From positions 62,001-126,000 of the forward strand of contig CATLGV010000001.1 in NCBI GenBank assembly GCA_949948735.1: 64,000 bases of DNA. The letters are read 5' to 3'. Below are positions 1-7,427 of this stretch, one piece after another. Each line of letters starts with the position of its first letter. The first letter of the stretch is position 1. Source of the stretch: an uncultured Lachnospiraceae bacterium. GTDB lineage: Bacteria; Bacillota; Clostridia; Lachnospirales; Lachnospiraceae. Made by a program: the position numbers and the translations under genes. The notes under the pieces are model-generated. The model worked only from the letters and a program-made list of their open reading frames with translations. It did no database searches and was not told where the DNA came from.

Positions 1-559
1 ACACTTCGTAGTACTGTCTTCTGATGCTCTCGTATTCTGTCTGAATCAACAGCAGGGTCTTGGTATCCCCGCATTTATTATCCGGATGAAAAATCTTCAA
101 TAACTCCTTATAGCGCTTGCGAAGCGCGAGCTCATTATCGACGCCCCTGAAAAAGCATGTCCCGTCGTAAGCGCCCGCCTCAAACGAGCTGTTGCTGCGC
201 GCTCCGGACATCCGCTGCTTTTTGTATTTGCCCTTTTCATGTTCAAAATTCAGGCGCTCGCATTCCAGCGCTTTTCTGTCCAGTGCCAGCTGCTGATAGG
301 CATCCTCTATTATCTTTTTCTTTTTTGCAATAAAGATCTCGTTGTCGTCATAACGCTTTCGAATCGCCTTTTCACGCAACTCAAGCGCCTTCTGCTCTCT
401 CTCTAACGTTCTTTTCAGCGTCTGCAGCTCACGGCTCATATCCTGAAGCTCGTCCTGCCTGGCCTGTATGCGGACCTGCTCCTTGAACATCCAAAGCTTC
501 ATGCTCTTTACGTCATCCAAAGTCTCAATATCTATAAGACTTTCATCAAATTCCATCAT
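1..559 (-). CDS. Coiled-coil protein with J-domain-like C-terminus (partial)
   Basis: The frame opens at 559 (ATG ATG, preceded by AGAGGAAG at good spacing) and runs off the left edge with 186 residues visible, so the C-terminus is missing. The first ~120 residues are charged and heptad-like (a coiled coil rich in E, K, R, Q). Near residues 150-186 comes KIFHPDNKCGD, the HPD tripeptide of J-domains with a flanking helix, so it may stimulate an Hsp70 (DnaK) ATPase. It is the last visible gene of an operon with gerW and DUF2953. The substrate is unknown. The HPD motif could be by chance, but the helix-HPD-helix setting supports it. Confidence 0.7.
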   Translation of the reverse strand, partial: MMEFDESLIDIETLDDVKSMKLWMFKEQVRIQARQDELQDMSRELQTLKRTLEREQKALELREKAIRKRYDDNEIFIAKKKKIIEDAYQQLALDRKALECERLNFEHEKGKYKKQRMSGARSNSSFEAGAYDGTCFFRGVDNELALRKRYKELLKIFHPDNKCGDTKTLLLIQTEYESIRRQYYEV

Positions 560-607
560 GGTTCTACTTCCTCTCGAAACAGTGCCGGCGCTCTGTGCAC
601 GGACGCA

Positions 608-751
608 CTAGCAGCCACACTGAAACAAATTATAACCAACAATAATAAAAATCGCAATAAGTATCAGCCCGACCCACGTATTGCCGATCAGCAGCATCAG
701 CAGCATGCCGACCGCAATCCAGAATATGGTGTACCCAACCAGCTTTCCCAT
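608..751 (-). CDS. 47-aa membrane peptide with two hydrophobic segments
   Basis: A short frame starting MGKLVGYTIFWIAVG and ending NLFQCGC. Two hydrophobic stretches (about residues 7-22 and 26-40) separated by GNTWVG suggest a hairpin of two membrane helices; the C-terminus has two cysteines. GCGGGGGA lies 6-8 nt before the ATG. It sits between gerW and the J-domain gene in the same direction. A 63-residue frame overlaps it on the same strand, but that one has neither membrane pattern nor a good ribosome site. I do not recognise a family; a small sporulation or envelope peptide is only a guess from context. Confidence 0.6.
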   Translation of the reverse strand: MGKLVGYTIFWIAVGMLLMLLIGNTWVGLILIAIFIIVGYNLFQCGC

Positions 752-761
752 GCCGGAATCC

Positions 762-794
762 CCCGCATACACGTTTCATATTATTATATGCGGG
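762..794 (-). promoter_or_regulatory. Hairpin over the ribosome site of the 47-aa peptide
   Basis: On the minus strand CCCGCATA and TATGCGGG form an 8-bp perfect stem with a 17-nt loop. The 3' arm runs straight into the GGGGGA ribosome site of the 47-aa peptide. It lies between gerW and that gene and has no T-run, so it is not an ordinary terminator. A role in limiting translation or in mRNA processing is inference. Confidence 0.35.
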
Positions 795-836
795 AAGCCG
801 GACAAAATTAAAACTTATCAAAAATATAAATTTACC

Positions 837-1235
837 CTATTCCTTCTCCTCCGGGAACGCCGTACTGACCACCTCTTCATCACTGGGCATATTGTCCTTC
901 CTGGCCGTAAAACGGTCAATGAAGTCCGGAACCATATCAATAATCTTGTTGACCGTATCCTGATTCTTGATATTGACCAGACGCACCTGCCCGTTCTTTA
1001 CAACCAGGACAGCGCTGGGAGACATCTTTCCGGTCATGCCGCCGGCGCCGCCGTTCTTTCGCTCCTGCGCGGAGGAGCCTGCCCCGACGCCGAACGTCAC
1101 ATCCACCAGCGGAATAATAATGGTATCCCCTACCTGCGTCGGCGCGCCGACAACCGTCTTGGAGGAAAGAAAGCTCTCCATTCCCTGCATCATAGTACTG
1201 ACTACATTGTTGAAATTATTATCATACGACGCCAT
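837..1235 (-). CDS. gerW: GerW/YtfJ family sporulation protein
   Basis: 132 residues, the usual size for the family. Recognisable features are the N-terminal VGAPTQVGDTIIIPLVDV, the glycine-rich VGAGSS...GGAGGMTGKMSPSA centre and VLVVKNGQVRLVNI. In Bacillus subtilis the homologue YtfJ (GerW) is made in the forespore and is needed for normal germination through the SleB lytic enzyme. GGAGGGTTTAT precedes the ATG. It follows the DUF2953 gene, as ytfJ follows ytfI in Bacillus, so the pair is conserved. The C-terminal tail is acidic. Confidence 0.92.
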   Translation of the reverse strand: MASYDNNFNNVVSTMMQGMESFLSSKTVVGAPTQVGDTIIIPLVDVTFGVGAGSSAQERKNGGAGGMTGKMSPSAVLVVKNGQVRLVNIKNQDTVNKIIDMVPDFIDRFTARKDNMPSDEEVVSTAFPEEKE

Positions 1236-1254
1236 ATAAACCCTCCATGAACTA

Positions 1255-2238
1255 TTATATATTTCGTCTCAGCCGATTGTAAAACCGCCGGATATCCTTG
1301 TTAAAGAAAAGAACCAATACCGTCCGGATATATACATACACGCTTAGCCTTCCCTTCAGAAAGAAATCGCCTTCCATCACCGGCTGTTCAAAATCCGGCA
1401 CAATATCGACACGACCCTCGTGAAAGGGATAAAGCATGCCCCACACCGCCATAACCTCTCCCAGCTTTGCGGGATCCTCAAAGCCAAGATGAAGGCGAAC
1501 CTGATATTTCCTGGGTGAGAGATCCTTAAAAATCCGAACCAGCAGCCCCTTACAGGCCGCAAAAGCAGCCTGAGTGCTCTCTTCCTGCAGTAATTTGACA
1601 TAATAGGAGATATTGTTCTTGATTTTTACTATTGTATCACATATTCTCCGAATTGTGTACTTTATATTTTTTATAAAATGCACGAATTTCTTCCAGAAAT
1701 CTTTGACTTTTTTGAAAATAGTGCCAGCCTGCGCTTCCGGCTCCTCTTCTTCCGGGCCTGCCGCAGCCTGCCAGGTCGTTGCGGTATCGGCGTCCGCCCT
1801 CTCGCCGGTGGTATCTGATTGGGCTGCTTTTTTGTCCGGGGCTGCTTCCCCGCCGGTCTCTGCGGCGGTCTCGCGCTCCTGCGGCGCATCGTCCTCTGCA
1901 ATCGAAGCTGTTTGAAGCTCAGTATTAGTTTCCTGCTTTCTGCGTTTTTTATTCCCGGACTTTTTGGCCTTCCTCAAATTATCAAAAACCGGTATCCCCA
2001 GCAGGCGCACCCGGATATGCAGCGCCTGTCCAGCCTCCAGGCTTATCCTGGCCGAAATCAGATGCAGCAGCCATGTAATACGTCCCGAAACGGCCGCTTT
2101 GCCCGCCTGATACTTTCCCTGCGCGCGATACCTGACGGGAACAAACGCAATCAGTCCCAGCAGCAGCACCAATATACCTAAAAGAACGAGGATGCATATT
2201 CCCGCTATCTTCAGCACGGTCAAAATTACAGATATCAT
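1255..2238 (-). CDS. DUF2953 (YtfI-like) membrane-anchored protein
   Basis: 327 residues. One strong N-terminal membrane helix (about residues 5-33), then FVPVRYRAQG and a beta-rich stretch, a low-complexity acidic/Ala linker (about 115-180), and a C-terminal part with KYQVRLHLGFEDPAKLG and a hydrophobic segment near VYIRTVLVLFF. Family members sit next to gerW in spore formers and are thought to help its function; the biochemical role is unknown. The ribosome site (GGAG, 14 nt from ATG) is weakly spaced, so the exact start is less sure than the gene. The poorly conserved linker explains the length variation of the family. Confidence 0.8.
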   Translation of the reverse strand: MISVILTVLKIAGICILVLLGILVLLLGLIAFVPVRYRAQGKYQAGKAAVSGRITWLLHLISARISLEAGQALHIRVRLLGIPVFDNLRKAKKSGNKKRRKQETNTELQTASIAEDDAPQERETAAETGGEAAPDKKAAQSDTTGERADADTATTWQAAAGPEEEEPEAQAGTIFKKVKDFWKKFVHFIKNIKYTIRRICDTIVKIKNNISYYVKLLQEESTQAAFAACKGLLVRIFKDLSPRKYQVRLHLGFEDPAKLGEVMAVWGMLYPFHEGRVDIVPDFEQPVMEGDFFLKGRLSVYVYIRTVLVLFFNKDIRRFYNRLRRNI

Positions 2239-2259
2239 ATCAATCAGCCAATCTCCAAA

Positions 2260-2601
2260 TCATTCATTGTTCGGCTGCTTTAAACGAGCCGCCGTTTTAA
2301 AATAAGCCCTGACGTCATAGCTGTTCGTCTCCCGCCATACATCCGTAAGCATTTCGGAAACCAAATCCACCGCGCCGGAATAGCCCTGGGCAATTCCGAC
2401 AATATAGGGGGCATTCTCTTTCTTTTTATAGTAGCGCTGTTTCAACATGCCGCTGTGATATATTTCGAACAGATCTTCATTCCCGGCAAGCGCAATCAGG
2501 TATATTGTCGGCTGAGGCCGTCCTGTTCTTAATTTCCATATGATTTGCCGGCGCTTGTCCTGAATGGATGGGCTAAGATATAACTTTTTACAAAAACGCA
2601 T
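2260..2601 (-). CDS. Conserved hypothetical protein, 113 aa
   Basis: Starts MRFCKKLYLSPS with GGGAG 10 nt upstream; an ATG 30 nt further up has no usable spacing. Soluble, with YLIALAGNEDLFEIYHSGMLKQ and IVGIAQGYSGAVDLVSEML, patterns I associate with a small uncharacterised Lachnospiraceae family found at the head of gerW operons. No catalytic motif is visible. As the first gene behind the promoter at 2664-2692 it is expected to be co-transcribed with DUF2953 and gerW, hence a possible sporulation link (inference). Confidence 0.7.
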   Translation of the reverse strand: MRFCKKLYLSPSIQDKRRQIIWKLRTGRPQPTIYLIALAGNEDLFEIYHSGMLKQRYYKKKENAPYIVGIAQGYSGAVDLVSEMLTDVWRETNSYDVRAYFKTAARLKQPNNE

Positions 2602-2663
2602 ATGCAACGAACTCCCGGTATATGGCATCATTCCTTGGCAGGTAACTATGTGCAGCCAAGCCT

Positions 2664-2692
2664 ATTCTATCATAACATGACGGAATTTACAA
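2664..2692 (-). promoter_or_regulatory. Sigma-A type promoter for the gerW operon
   Basis: TTGTAA (-35, 2687-2692), 17-nt spacer, TAGAAT (-10, 2664-2669), with an extended TG one base before the -10. It lies about 60 nt before the start of the 113-aa gene. Confidence 0.6.
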
Positions 2693-2715
2693 ATTCTTTC
2701 CCTGTCACAAATATG

Positions 2716-2741
2716 AAAAGAAGGCCCGACGACCTTCTTTT
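2716..2741 (-). terminator. Rho-independent terminator of the cheX-cheY-nudix unit
   Basis: On the minus strand AAAAGAAGG and CCTTCTTTT pair over 9 bp with an 8-nt loop, 10 nt after the Nudix stop codon; the T-run is inside and just after the 3' arm. Confidence 0.75.
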
Positions 2742-2750
2742 TCTATAAAC

Positions 2751-3200
2751 CTACCGATTAGGCTTTATCCACTGTTTGCTTTTTCTCAGGCCGAGGTATT
2801 CCTGATAAGCCTGCTCCAGTATTTGCTTTTCATTTGAAAACTTTAACAAATGATAGGCCTCATGGTATTTATAATAGCCTGAATCCACAAAAAATTCTTC
2901 GCGCTGGGGTTTGCTGTAATAATTGTCAGCCATCATCAGATACCAGTGCACTTCCTTCTCCACCACATCCTGTGGAACATTAAACGAATATTCGCTTTTT
3001 CCAATGTATTTTACTACGGAAGCCTTAACGCCTGATTCCTCAAAAACCTCACGAAGCGCGGTTTCTACATGTTTTTCACCTTTTTCGACAGTTCCCTTCG
3101 GAAGCACCCATCCCTCATATCTGTTTTTGAAGTTCTTATATAGAAGCAATATTTTCCCTCGGAATATCACTACGCCTCCACAGCTGGTAGCTTCAATCAT
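2751..3200 (-). CDS. Nudix hydrolase
   Basis: 149 residues from the ATG at 3200, chosen because AGGAGGAAACGCC precedes it; an upstream in-frame start lacks this. Residues ~38-60 give a complete Nudix box (GX5EX7REUXEEXGU, ending VFEESGV), so it should hydrolyse a nucleoside diphosphate linked to another group with Mg2+. The start GGVVIFRGKILLLY and WVLPKGTVEKGE resemble diadenosine tetraphosphate hydrolases, but the substrate cannot be fixed from sequence. It is last in a unit with a CheY-like protein and a CheX-like phosphatase, an arrangement with no obvious functional logic. Confidence 0.88.
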   Translation of the reverse strand: MIEATSCGGVVIFRGKILLLYKNFKNRYEGWVLPKGTVEKGEKHVETALREVFEESGVKASVVKYIGKSEYSFNVPQDVVEKEVHWYLMMADNYYSKPQREEFFVDSGYYKYHEAYHLLKFSNEKQILEQAYQEYLGLRKSKQWIKPNR

Positions 3201-3231
3201 GGCGTTTCCTCCTGTACAGTGCGTATATGGG

Positions 3232-3588
3232 CTATTTAATGCTTTCGATAATACTGATAATCTGGTTGGTTTCAAAAGGCTTTGTCACAAATTCGGAAGC
3301 CCCGAGCTTAATAGCGTCCAGCATCTTGCCCTTCTGTCCGGCTGCTGTAACCATTATAACCCTCGCAGTCGAATCGTATTCCTTTATTTTAACGAGCGTC
3401 TCGATACCGTCCATGATAGGCATCGTAATATCCAGCGTAACGAGATCCGGCTTTAACTCGCAGTATTTTTCAAGGCCTTCTTGTCCATTTGTCGCTTCCG
3501 CAATGACCTGATAGCCGTTCTGCTCTAATATGTTGCGAAGCATTGAACGGGATGTCTTAGAATCGTCAACTATCAAAATTGTGTTCAT
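3232..3588 (-). CDS. CheY-like single-domain response regulator
   Basis: 118 residues, receiver domain only. D8/D9 (VDDS) form the acidic pocket, D53 (VTLDITMP) is the phospho-acceptor, T/A and K of VTAAGQKGK and TKPFE complete the site. The start at 3588 has GGAGGTTAAAC in front. It follows the CheX-domain gene directly, so the natural reading is a CheY and its dedicated phosphatase. There is no output domain; it would act by protein contact, for example on a flagellar motor switch, but no motor genes are in the window. Confidence 0.9.
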   Translation of the reverse strand: MNTILIVDDSKTSRSMLRNILEQNGYQVIAEATNGQEGLEKYCELKPDLVTLDITMPIMDGIETLVKIKEYDSTARVIMVTAAGQKGKMLDAIKLGASEFVTKPFETNQIISIIESIK

Positions 3589-3626
3589 GTTTAACCTCCA
3601 TTTGAATAAGTAACACATTAATCTTT

Positions 3627-4499
3627 CTATTCATATACCTCAAAAACAGCCCTGAAATGATAGCCGTTTGCACAGACAGGAATGATATAGAGCTTCTCAT
3701 TGCTGATAAAAGGGCCTTCCTCACCGTACTCCGGCGCGTTCATATCAATAGAAATATCGTCATAGCTTAAGTTTGTGGCAAACAGGCCGTTTACGCAGTT
3801 GATAAATTCGCCGACGTTGTCCAGCGCGTCCGTGGTTACGGTCTCATATTTATCCCCCGTAAAATAATTCGCAATCGCAAGCAGCCCGTCATTCGGGGCA
3901 CTGATATATACCTTGATATGTAAATCCCCGATGATTGCCTGGCATGCGTATTTGTCCAGCTGCAGGGAATGCGCCGTGTATGCCTTTTCAAGATATAAGT
4001 CCGCGTCAATCAGGCGGCGCAGCGTTCGTATCAGCGTCAGCGTCAGCTCCTTAAGCCGCGGAGACTTCAGCGGAACAAAAATATTAACGCATTCCTCAAG
4101 GTCGTCATGAATCAGCGCGCTCAGCTGAGCGTCCGTAAAGTCGCTGACCTTCTGAAAATCATCCAGCATCGGATTAATCTGCTCCAGCGTAATGCTTCCC
4201 TCATTCAGAAGGAGCTGGACAAACCTCATAAAGCTGTTCTGCTGATAAGTCAGTATCTGATCAAGCTTCTCATCCGTAAGGTATCCGGCCTCTATCGCCG
4301 CCTCGCCAAAGGACGTGCTGTTCTTGTCAATACGCTCCAAAAGCGCTTTCGTATCCGCAGGCGATATTACTTTGTTTATAACGGCAATCACTTCGACCTC
4401 TGCATTCAGTTCCTTCGGCACGGGAAGCATCGCATCCAGCCGTTCCCTGGTCATTGTTTTCCTCTCGACAAGGTAGTTTCCAAATAAGCATTTCAGCAT
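3627..4499 (-). CDS. CheX-domain protein (CheY-P phosphatase-like) with N-terminal extension
   Basis: 290 residues. The C-terminal ~120 match CheC/CheX-type phosphatases: DNVGEFINCVNGLF carries the family's ExxN catalytic pair as E231 and N234. The N-terminal ~170 residues are helical, with EAAIEAGYLTDEKLDQILTYQQ resembling the small helical domain seen at the N-terminus of type II secretion ATPases, usually a docking module. Known CheX removes phosphate from CheY-P. The gene immediately downstream is such a CheY, which supports the pairing. Longer than ordinary CheX (~150 aa) because of the extension, whose role is unknown. Confidence 0.82.
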   Translation of the reverse strand: MLKCLFGNYLVERKTMTRERLDAMLPVPKELNAEVEVIAVINKVISPADTKALLERIDKNSTSFGEAAIEAGYLTDEKLDQILTYQQNSFMRFVQLLLNEGSITLEQINPMLDDFQKVSDFTDAQLSALIHDDLEECVNIFVPLKSPRLKELTLTLIRTLRRLIDADLYLEKAYTAHSLQLDKYACQAIIGDLHIKVYISAPNDGLLAIANYFTGDKYETVTTDALDNVGEFINCVNGLFATNLSYDDISIDMNAPEYGEEGPFISNEKLYIIPVCANGYHFRAVFEVYE

Positions 4500-4562
4500 A
4501 TTATGACTCCCTTCTAAAATAAAATTGTAATTTGATTCCCCTCAAATTATCTAACTATTACT

Positions 4563-4591
4563 AATATACACCTTTTTGACAAAAATTACAA
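4563..4591 (-). promoter_or_regulatory. Promoter of the cheX-cheY-nudix unit
   Basis: TTGTAA (4586-4591), 17-nt spacer, TATATT (4563-4568), in an AT-rich gap about 65 nt before the cheX start. No flagellar sigma-D pattern is visible. Confidence 0.55.
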
Positions 4592-4664
4592 AGTATTTTG
4601 TTTAAAATAGAATACATTTTATAAAAAATTGCCCGAATTTCATTTTAGGAGAGTGTTTTTTTAC

Positions 4665-7406
4665 CTATTCTGCATAATACTGCTCCAGAATCCGGCGTGC
4701 AACAGGAACCGCGTACTCCCCGCCGGACCCTGCCCCTTCCATAATAATCGTAATCTGCAGCGGCTTTTCGGTATCGTAGGTGAAGCCCGTGAACCACGCA
4801 TGGGAGTCGGAATTGGAGTTGTATTCGGCAGATCCAGTCTTACCCGCGGCGCTGTAATGCGGATCCTTGAGCCGCGTGCCCGTTCCCTCCTCGACAACGG
4901 CATGCATCAGCTCCTTTAGGGCCGCCGCCTCCTGTGTGGAAACAGGCCGTCCCAGTGAAGTCGGCGTAAACTGCTTTATAACGGACTGATCCGCCGTCTC
5001 AATGCGATCTATCATATACGGCTGCATCATCTCTCCGTCGTTTGCTATCGCCGCCGTAATCATCGCCATCTGCAGCGGTGTTATCTGCGTTACGCCCTGT
5101 CCGATGGCCGCCTGAATCATATCGTTGTCGTTCTCCACAATATTTTGTGAAATACTGCTTCGATTCGTGGGGAAATCCACGGGAAGCGGCCCGTTAAAAT
5201 AAAGCGCCTCCAGTGTCTCCGAAAAGCGTTCCCTGTCCAGCTTCAGACTGATATCCGCAAACGCGGAGTTACAGGATTTCGCAAACGCCGTCGTAAAATC
5301 AACTTCCCCGTGCTTTGCGCCGTGATAGCATTTAATTGTATAATCCTCATTTGTAAAGGAGCCGTCGCATCGGAACAAGTAGTCCTTATAGCCTGTGGGA
5401 TTTTCACGGATATATTCCAGAGCGGTCAGTATCTTGAAGGTGGATCCCGGGGGATACATCCCCTGCGTCACACGGTTTACCAGAACGGAGCTTTCCGTAT
5501 CCTCCAGAAGACTGTCCCATATCTGCGTAATCTCATTGGGATCAAAGCCCGGTTTGGATACCAGGGCGAGTATTTTTCCCGTCGACGGCTCCGTAATAAT
5601 GACGGCGCCCTCATAAATACCAAGCGCATCATAAGCGATTTTCTGCAGCCGGGCGTCAAAGGTTGTGACGACCGTGTTTCCCATATGCTTCTCATTCTCC
5701 AAATCATCCAGCAGCTTGTTGTTCAGCGAGATGTTGGAGGATACCAGATAGATATTCGCGCTCTGCTCCACGCCCATTCTCCCGTGGGACGCATAACCGA
5801 CTGCATGGGCAAATATTTCACCGTACGGATAATACCGCTTATCTGTGCCGGGCTGCGTCGTTGCAAGCACCTCCCCGTCCGCAGACAGAATATCGCCCCG
5901 AATCGTCTGCGCCGCGAGGATTTCCTGCCGCTTGGCATTGTAGGCGTTGTTAATCACCTGCGGGCTGTCAAAGTGCACGAAATGCACCAGATAGACGCTG
6001 ATTGCAGCAAACGCAAGCGTAAACGCGCCCGCAATCAGATTCATCTGCAGCCGGGGAACCGGCGGCACCTCCTTCTCCGGCTCCCTCTCCGCCTCCTGCA
6101 TTCTTGGCGGCTCCTCCCGATAAATATAAAAGCCCTGTATTACGGACAGCATCATCAGGGTTGCCAGCACCGAGCTTCCGCCGTAGCTGATAAGCGGCAG
6201 CGTCACGCCCGTAAGCGGAACAAATTTACTGTTTCCGCCGATCGTCAGAAATATCTGCGCAATATAGACAATGCCAAGTCCGTACACGCAATAGCGCACA
6301 AACGCGTCCCGGCATCCCTGCGCAATATGGACAATCTCAAGAAACAGGTTTACGCAGATTGCGATCAGGCAGATGCCGAAGATAACGCCGTATTCTTCGC
6401 AGACAGCCGAAAAAATAAAGTCCTGCTCCACATAAGGAATCGACCCCGGCGTACCGGAATCAAGCCCCATGCCAAACCATCCGCCTGTCCCGATTCCAAA
6501 CAGGGACTGCGCAATCTGATAGCCGGTAGCGTCGATATCCGTCCATGGATCCAGCCATGCAAAAAACCGCACGCGGACATGGGCAAACAGATAATAAGAG
6601 GCGTAGGAGGCCGCCGCCGCCCCCGCAAGGCCGCACAGCAGATAACGCGCCTTCCGCGTAGATACATACAGGAGCACCGTATACGCGGTGAAAAAGATCA
6701 GCGCGCTTCCCAGATCCTTCGATGCCGCCAGAATCAGCACATGGGCGGCTGCAAGCACCGCTGAAAGCAAAACATGTCCGAAATGTCTCATGCGTGAAAA
6801 AATACCCGCAAGAAACAGCACGTATATGATTTTGATAAATTCCGACGGCTGAAAGGATATGCCGAAAACAGAAAAGGCAAGCTTGGAACCGTTGCTGATT
6901 CGGCCGCTCACCAAAACCGCGCCCAAAATGGCAATTCCCACAATCACATAGACCCACTCGCACCGCTTTATCAGCGAAAGGTGCTTCAAAAAAACAGGGA
7001 TAATCAATGCGATAATCAGCGAAACCGCGGCAATCACAAACTGGCGCAGGGAGCGCGCGTAGGAAAGGCGCGTCAGGATAACAAAGCCGATGGACAGAAG
7101 CATTGCAATATGATTCAGGATCAGCCTGTCGGACCTGGGATAAATGACCCGCATAAGCACCAAAAACGAAAAGATGGCAATCATCTGAAACAACGCGAAA
7201 AACAAATACGAAAAATCCTGCTTGGAATAGAGCAGCACCAGGCTTCCGATGATATGATTGGCAAAGATCATAATATCCTGCAGCACAAAGACGAAGGTTT
7301 TACGACTTCTGTCGTCCCGCCGCAGCGTGATATAGCTTATCAGCGTATACAGTAAGATGTTGATCGCCAGAATATATTTTGATAGTTCGATTACTGCCTT
7401 GAGCAT
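4665..7406 (-). CDS. FtsW/RodA-type glycosyltransferase fused to a class B penicillin-binding protein
   Basis: 913 residues carrying both halves of a septal or elongation peptidoglycan synthase. Residues ~1-430 are a SEDS polymerase with about ten membrane helices and the signatures PSEFIKIIYVLF, GIGTGGWFGMGLD and PLISYGGSSVLA. Residues ~450-913 are a class B PBP: a membrane anchor, the IRGDILSADGEVLA pedestal motif, then transpeptidase motifs STFK (~654), SCN (~710) and KTG (~855). In most bacteria these are two interacting proteins; here one chain would fix them 1:1. It lies 21 nt after the U32 gene. Start: AGGAG is 12 nt away, slightly long. No frameshift is seen at the junction. Confidence 0.93.
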   Translation of the reverse strand: MLKAVIELSKYILAINILLYTLISYITLRRDDRSRKTFVFVLQDIMIFANHIIGSLVLLYSKQDFSYLFFALFQMIAIFSFLVLMRVIYPRSDRLILNHIAMLLSIGFVILTRLSYARSLRQFVIAAVSLIIALIIPVFLKHLSLIKRCEWVYVIVGIAILGAVLVSGRISNGSKLAFSVFGISFQPSEFIKIIYVLFLAGIFSRMRHFGHVLLSAVLAAAHVLILAASKDLGSALIFFTAYTVLLYVSTRKARYLLCGLAGAAAASYASYYLFAHVRVRFFAWLDPWTDIDATGYQIAQSLFGIGTGGWFGMGLDSGTPGSIPYVEQDFIFSAVCEEYGVIFGICLIAICVNLFLEIVHIAQGCRDAFVRYCVYGLGIVYIAQIFLTIGGNSKFVPLTGVTLPLISYGGSSVLATLMMLSVIQGFYIYREEPPRMQEAEREPEKEVPPVPRLQMNLIAGAFTLAFAAISVYLVHFVHFDSPQVINNAYNAKRQEILAAQTIRGDILSADGEVLATTQPGTDKRYYPYGEIFAHAVGYASHGRMGVEQSANIYLVSSNISLNNKLLDDLENEKHMGNTVVTTFDARLQKIAYDALGIYEGAVIITEPSTGKILALVSKPGFDPNEITQIWDSLLEDTESSVLVNRVTQGMYPPGSTFKILTALEYIRENPTGYKDYLFRCDGSFTNEDYTIKCYHGAKHGEVDFTTAFAKSCNSAFADISLKLDRERFSETLEALYFNGPLPVDFPTNRSSISQNIVENDNDMIQAAIGQGVTQITPLQMAMITAAIANDGEMMQPYMIDRIETADQSVIKQFTPTSLGRPVSTQEAAALKELMHAVVEEGTGTRLKDPHYSAAGKTGSAEYNSNSDSHAWFTGFTYDTEKPLQITIIMEGAGSGGEYAVPVARRILEQYYAE

Positions 7407-7427
7407 TGATGAAAGATACTCCTTTCC

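Noticed and set aside
630..821. 63-codon minus-strand frame near the left end
   Set aside because: Overlaps the 47-aa membrane peptide in another frame, lacks a suitably spaced ribosome site and gives His/Cys-rich text without pattern.
5310..6764. Long open frame (484 codons) on the plus strand
   Set aside because: Antisense to the FtsW-PBP gene, whose motifs are clear; composition is Arg/His-rich as expected for a shadow frame, with no ribosome site.
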